Source of the DNA: Alphaproteobacteria bacterium UBA3612
GTDB lineage: Bacteria > Pseudomonadota > Alphaproteobacteria > Sphingomonadales > Sphingomonadaceae
NCBI GenBank assembly: GCA_002375465.1
Contig: DFLT01000005.1
Location: 1 to 64,000, forward strand
Direction: 5' to 3'
Length of the DNA: 64,000 bases
Of the stretch, positions 60,850-64,000 are shown in pieces. Numbering within the stretch: position 1 is the first letter of the stretch; every line of letters starts with the position of its first letter. The notes under the pieces are model-generated. The model did not search any database, had not been told where the DNA came from, and was given only the letters and a program-made list of their open reading frames with translations. Position numbers and translations under genes: made by a program.

Positions 60850-63659
60850 GATTGCACGACCTCGCTGCAGCGGCGGCATAGCTGCGGCCCCGTATCCACG
60901 TCCGGCGTGTGGCGCCAGCATCGGGCGCATTTTTCCAGCTCGGTACGGTCCACCCTTATCCATGCGTCCGGATACGCCTCTGACGCGGCGGCTCCCCCGA
61001 CGGCGTCCGTGCGGGCATCCACCCGGGCGACGATGGCCAGTTCGGCAAAATCGACACTGTCAACATCGGCCAGCGCCTCTACATCGGCCAGCACCAGCGC
61101 GACATCGGCTTCGTTGGACGAACGGATGGTCTTTTCCCGCCGCAACGGTTCGATGGCTTCGGTCACTGCGCCGCGTATCGCGCGCAGGCGGTCCCATTTT
61201 TCTGCGAGATCCGGGTTCAGCCAGCCCGCATCCACCTGCGGCCAGTCGGCGAAATGCACGCTGTCATCTTCGGTCGGGAAGCGTGTCTGCCACACTTCTT
61301 CCGCCGTGAACGCCAAGATGGGCGCGGCATAGCGCACCAGCGCATGAAACAATATGTCGAGCACGGTGCGGCATGCGCGCCGCCGGGGATCGTCCGGCGC
61401 GTCGCAATAAAGCGAATCCTTGCGCACGTCGAAATAGAAGCTGGACAGGTCAGAGCCACAAAAGCCCTCCAGCGCGGTCAGATAGCCGGTATATTCGAAC
61501 GCCTCCGCCTTCGCCCGCAATGTCGCGTCCAGCGTCGCCAGCCGGTGCAATACCCAGCGTTCCAGTTCCGGCATATCGGCGGCTTCCACCGCCTCCGCCG
61601 CGTCGAAATCGCTGAGCGCACCCAGCAAATATCGGAAACTGTTGCGCAGCTTGCGGTAGCGGTCGCCGATCCCCTTCAGGATTTCGTCGCCGATCCGGTG
61701 ATCCTCGGTATAATCGACGGCGGACACCCACATGCGCAATATATCCGCGCCCTGTACATCGATGATGGACTTGGGGTCGGTAGTGTTGCCCAGCGACTTC
61801 GACTGTTTCCGGCCTGTCTGGTCCAGCGTCATGCCATGCGTCAGCAGGCCCTTATAGGGCGCGCGGCCGCGCGTGGCGCAACTTTCCAGCAGTGACGACT
61901 GGAACCAGCCGCGATGCTGGTCGCTTCCCTCCAGATACAGGTCGGCGGGCGATGACAGGTCCGGCCACTTGCCTGATTCCAGCACGAAGGCGTGCGTCGA
62001 TCCGCTGTCGAACCAGACGTCCAGAATGTCGCGCACCGGCACATAGTCCGCGGCGTCATATTGATCGCCCAGCAGGATCTGATGGTCCGCCGCGAACCAG
62101 GCATCGGCACCGCGTTCGCGCACGGCATTGATGATGCGGCGGTTGACGGCCTCGTCGGTCAGGAACTCACCGGTTTCCTTGTGCACGTACAGCGTCAGCG
62201 GCACGCCCCAGGCGCGCTGGCGCGATAACACCCAGTCGGGCCGCCCCTCAACCATGGATTTCAGGCGCTTATATCCGCGTTCCGGGACGAAGCGGGTCTT
62301 CTCTATCTCTGCAAGGGCGATGTCGCGCAGGCTGTGCTCGCCATCCATGCGGACGAACCATTGCGGCGTGCAGCGATAGATCAGCTTTGCCTTCGACCGC
62401 CAGGAATGCGGATAGGAATGCTCGTAATCCGCCGACGCCGCCAGCAGGCCACCGGCTTCGCTGAGGGCGGTGCAGATCGGCCCGTCGGGCGCGTTCACCT
62501 TATAGACGTGATTGCCGCCTACGACGGGCCAGTCCGCCTTGTAAACGCCGCCGTCATCGACCGCGAAAATCGGCTCGATGCCATATTTCCCGCACAGGCG
62601 GAAATCGTCCTCGCCATGGTCAGGCGCCATGTGGACGAGGCCCGTACCGCTGTCGGTGGTAACGAAATCGCCGGGCAGCAGCGGGCGAGGTTCGGCGAAG
62701 AACGGATGTACTTCATGCAGCGGGTGACGTGCAACGGCGCCAGCAAGCTCGGAACCTTTGCCACGCCATATTTCAACGCCGTCATCGTCGCTACTTGCCG
62801 GATGACGGCCCAGCGTGTCGGCCAGCAACTCCGTGGCGGCAAGGATGATGCGTCCGCCGGTTTTCACGGCAACATATTCAATGTCCTCGCCATAGGACAG
62901 GGCCCGGTTTACCGGAATGGTCCAGGGCGTCGTCGTCCAGATGACCGCATGTGCACCGACCAGCTCGGGCGCGTTCGGCGCTTCGACGATCTCGAACGCC
63001 ACGTCGATCTGCGTTGAGATGATGTCTTTATACTCGACTTCCGCCTCGGCCAGCGCGGTCTGTTCGACGGGCGACCACATGACGGGCTTTGCGCCCTGAT
63101 ACAGGCGGCCGGACCCGGCGACCTTCAGGAATTCCTCGACGATGATCGCCTCGGCGTCGTAATCCATGGTCAGATAGGGGCGGTCCCACGTGCCCATGAT
63201 GCCCAGGCGCTGAAACTGTTCAGACTGGATTTCCACCCATTTTGCGGCGAAGTCCCGGCATTGCTGGCGAAACTCGATGGGATCGACATCGTTCTTGTCG
63301 CGCTTTTTCTTGCGATACTGCTCCTCGATCTTCCACTCGATGGGCAGGCCGTGACAGTCCCAGCCGGGGGTATAGGGGGCATCGAAACCGCGCAGCGTCG
63401 CCATGCGGACGGTGATGTCCTTCAGGATCTTGTTCAGCGCGTGGCCGATGTGGATATCGCCATTGGCATAGGGCGGGCCGTCATGCAGGATCCATGTGTC
63501 CCGCCCCGCACGCTTTTCGCGCAGCCGCTGATAGACCTCCGTCCGCGCCCAGCGGTCCAGAATGGCAGGTTCCTTCTGCGCCAGTCCCGCCTTCATGGGA
63601 AAGTCGGTCTTCGGCAGGAAAACGGTGTCGCGATAATCGGGGGGCGTGTCGTCGGTCAT
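60846..63659 (-). CDS. ileS: Isoleucyl-tRNA synthetase
   Basis: IleS charges tRNA-Ile and edits valine. The 937-residue protein has the HIGH motif (NGDIHIGHALN), the editing domain with WTTTPWTIPVNRALS, and the KMSKS motif as KQSKS (GRKQSKSLGN). A C-terminal zinc site ends in CARCWRHTPDV and LCRRC. The start is ATG 63659 (MTDDTPPDYRD); ATG 63671 is also possible. It is upstream of lspA in the ileS-lspA operon. Confidence 0.96.
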   Translation of the reverse strand: MTDDTPPDYRDTVFLPKTDFPMKAGLAQKEPAILDRWARTEVYQRLREKRAGRDTWILHDGPPYANGDIHIGHALNKILKDITVRMATLRGFDAPYTPGWDCHGLPIEWKIEEQYRKKKRDKNDVDPIEFRQQCRDFAAKWVEIQSEQFQRLGIMGTWDRPYLTMDYDAEAIIVEEFLKVAGSGRLYQGAKPVMWSPVEQTALAEAEVEYKDIISTQIDVAFEIVEAPNAPELVGAHAVIWTTTPWTIPVNRALSYGEDIEYVAVKTGGRIILAATELLADTLGRHPASSDDDGVEIWRGKGSELAGAVARHPLHEVHPFFAEPRPLLPGDFVTTDSGTGLVHMAPDHGEDDFRLCGKYGIEPIFAVDDGGVYKADWPVVGGNHVYKVNAPDGPICTALSEAGGLLAASADYEHSYPHSWRSKAKLIYRCTPQWFVRMDGEHSLRDIALAEIEKTRFVPERGYKRLKSMVEGRPDWVLSRQRAWGVPLTLYVHKETGEFLTDEAVNRRIINAVRERGADAWFAADHQILLGDQYDAADYVPVRDILDVWFDSGSTHAFVLESGKWPDLSSPADLYLEGSDQHRGWFQSSLLESCATRGRAPYKGLLTHGMTLDQTGRKQSKSLGNTTDPKSIIDVQGADILRMWVSAVDYTEDHRIGDEILKGIGDRYRKLRNSFRYLLGALSDFDAAEAVEAADMPELERWVLHRLATLDATLRAKAEAFEYTGYLTALEGFCGSDLSSFYFDVRKDSLYCDAPDDPRRRACRTVLDILFHALVRYAAPILAFTAEEVWQTRFPTEDDSVHFADWPQVDAGWLNPDLAEKWDRLRAIRGAVTEAIEPLRREKTIRSSNEADVALVLADVEALADVDSVDFAELAIVARVDARTDAVGGAAASEAYPDAWIRVDRTELEKCARCWRHTPDVDTGPQLCRRCSEVVQS

Positions 63660-63748
63660 AGAGGACGGCATGTAGCGAGGGTGCAGCCTAGTGGGAAGGT
63701 GGCGCAGCTGCCTTTTCCATATGAGGGGAGGGGAATCGGCGTGACGAC

Positions 63749-64000
63749 CTAATATCCGCCGCCCTCGTCCAGAAAGCTCTGCTCTTCCGGTGTCGTCTCC
63801 CGCCCCAGCGCGGCATTGCGGTTGGGAAACCTTCCAAAGCGCTCGATAATGTCCCTGTGGCCCAGCGCATATTCCGGGCGCTCCTCGCCGCGAAGCGCGG
63901 TGAACAATTCGACGGCGCGGTCCTGCGCGTCCATATTTTCACCGTGCATGAAGGGCATATAGAGAAACTGCCGCTCCTCCTCGGAATAATCCTGGTCCCA
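63749..64000 (-). CDS. DUF924-family protein, 5' end outside window
   Basis: The last 83 codons are visible and end in FLDEGGGY. The family motifs FLYMPFMHGE, YALGHRDIIERFGRFPNRNAALGRE and TPEEQSFL are clear. The rest of the gene lies past the right edge. The family is conserved in proteobacteria with no known function. It is upstream of ileS on the same strand, 90 bp away. Confidence 0.85.
   Translation of the reverse strand, partial: WDQDYSEEERQFLYMPFMHGENMDAQDRAVELFTALRGEERPEYALGHRDIIERFGRFPNRNAALGRETTPEEQSFLDEGGGY

Overview
The window is a high-GC chromosomal segment that looks alphaproteobacterial, most likely from the order Sphingomonadales (an inference from gene content and protein style, not from a marker search). 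Supporting signs are the hrcA-grpE / rph-rdgB-hemW divergent block, dnaK-dnaJ, ybgC-tolQRAB-pal, serS-surE-M23 peptidase, dapF-mtaB-ftsY, ileS-lspA-DUF3035, a large TonB-dependent receptor and many small lipoproteins.

Region 1 (1-5982) is accessory DNA with visibly lower GC. It is the right-hand part of a Tn7-like transposon. Five genes are read leftward in a tight row: tnsA, tnsB (DDE transposase), tniB/tnsC (AAA ATPase), a short tniQ, and an IS1595-type DDE transposase only 17 bp behind tniQ. The right end (5898-5982) carries repeated TGTGAG boxes and abuts the 3' third or so of comM (5983-6312), so the element sits in comM, the site used by Tn6022/AbaR-type islands of Acinetobacter. Neither the left end nor the 5' half of comM is in the window. 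A truncated pcm-type methyltransferase gene at the left edge is therefore probably cargo.

Region 2 (6352-20700) holds a membrane histidine kinase, clpB with a plausible heat-shock promoter, a divergent osmoprotectant-type ABC transporter (ATPase plus a fused permease/binding protein), an alcohol dehydrogenase and thioesterase pair, guaA, and a LysR regulator divergent from an NTF2-like/SDR pair. It ends with an SMI1/KNR4-like gene flanked by short direct repeats.

Region 3 (20756-35387) carries an ArsC/Spx-like reductase, a DMT exporter, panB, a YfgM-like TPR protein with bamB and der, eda on the other strand, the Tol-Pal operon, ispG and a TonB-dependent receptor. The envelope theme is strong: BamB, Tol-Pal and lipoproteins.

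Region 4 (35548-45203) is the chaperone block: dnaK-dnaJ separated by a strong hairpin, and hrcA-grpE overlapping by ATGA. It also contains a PCu(A)C copper chaperone, an HExxH peptidase-like protein, rph-rdgB-hemW and ppa.

Region 5 (45313-64000) has two fasciclin-domain lipoproteins around another lipoprotein, lpdA with a transglutaminase-like membrane protein, an MmsB/GlxR-type dehydrogenase and a host-attachment family protein. It continues with serS-surE-nlpD-like, ftsY-mtaB-dapF, a lipoprotein-anchored methyltransferase, a HerA-like ATPase, DUF3035-lspA-ileS and a truncated DUF924 gene at the right edge. No rRNA, tRNA or CRISPR array was seen, and no stretch longer than 300 bases lacks a gene or gene remnant.
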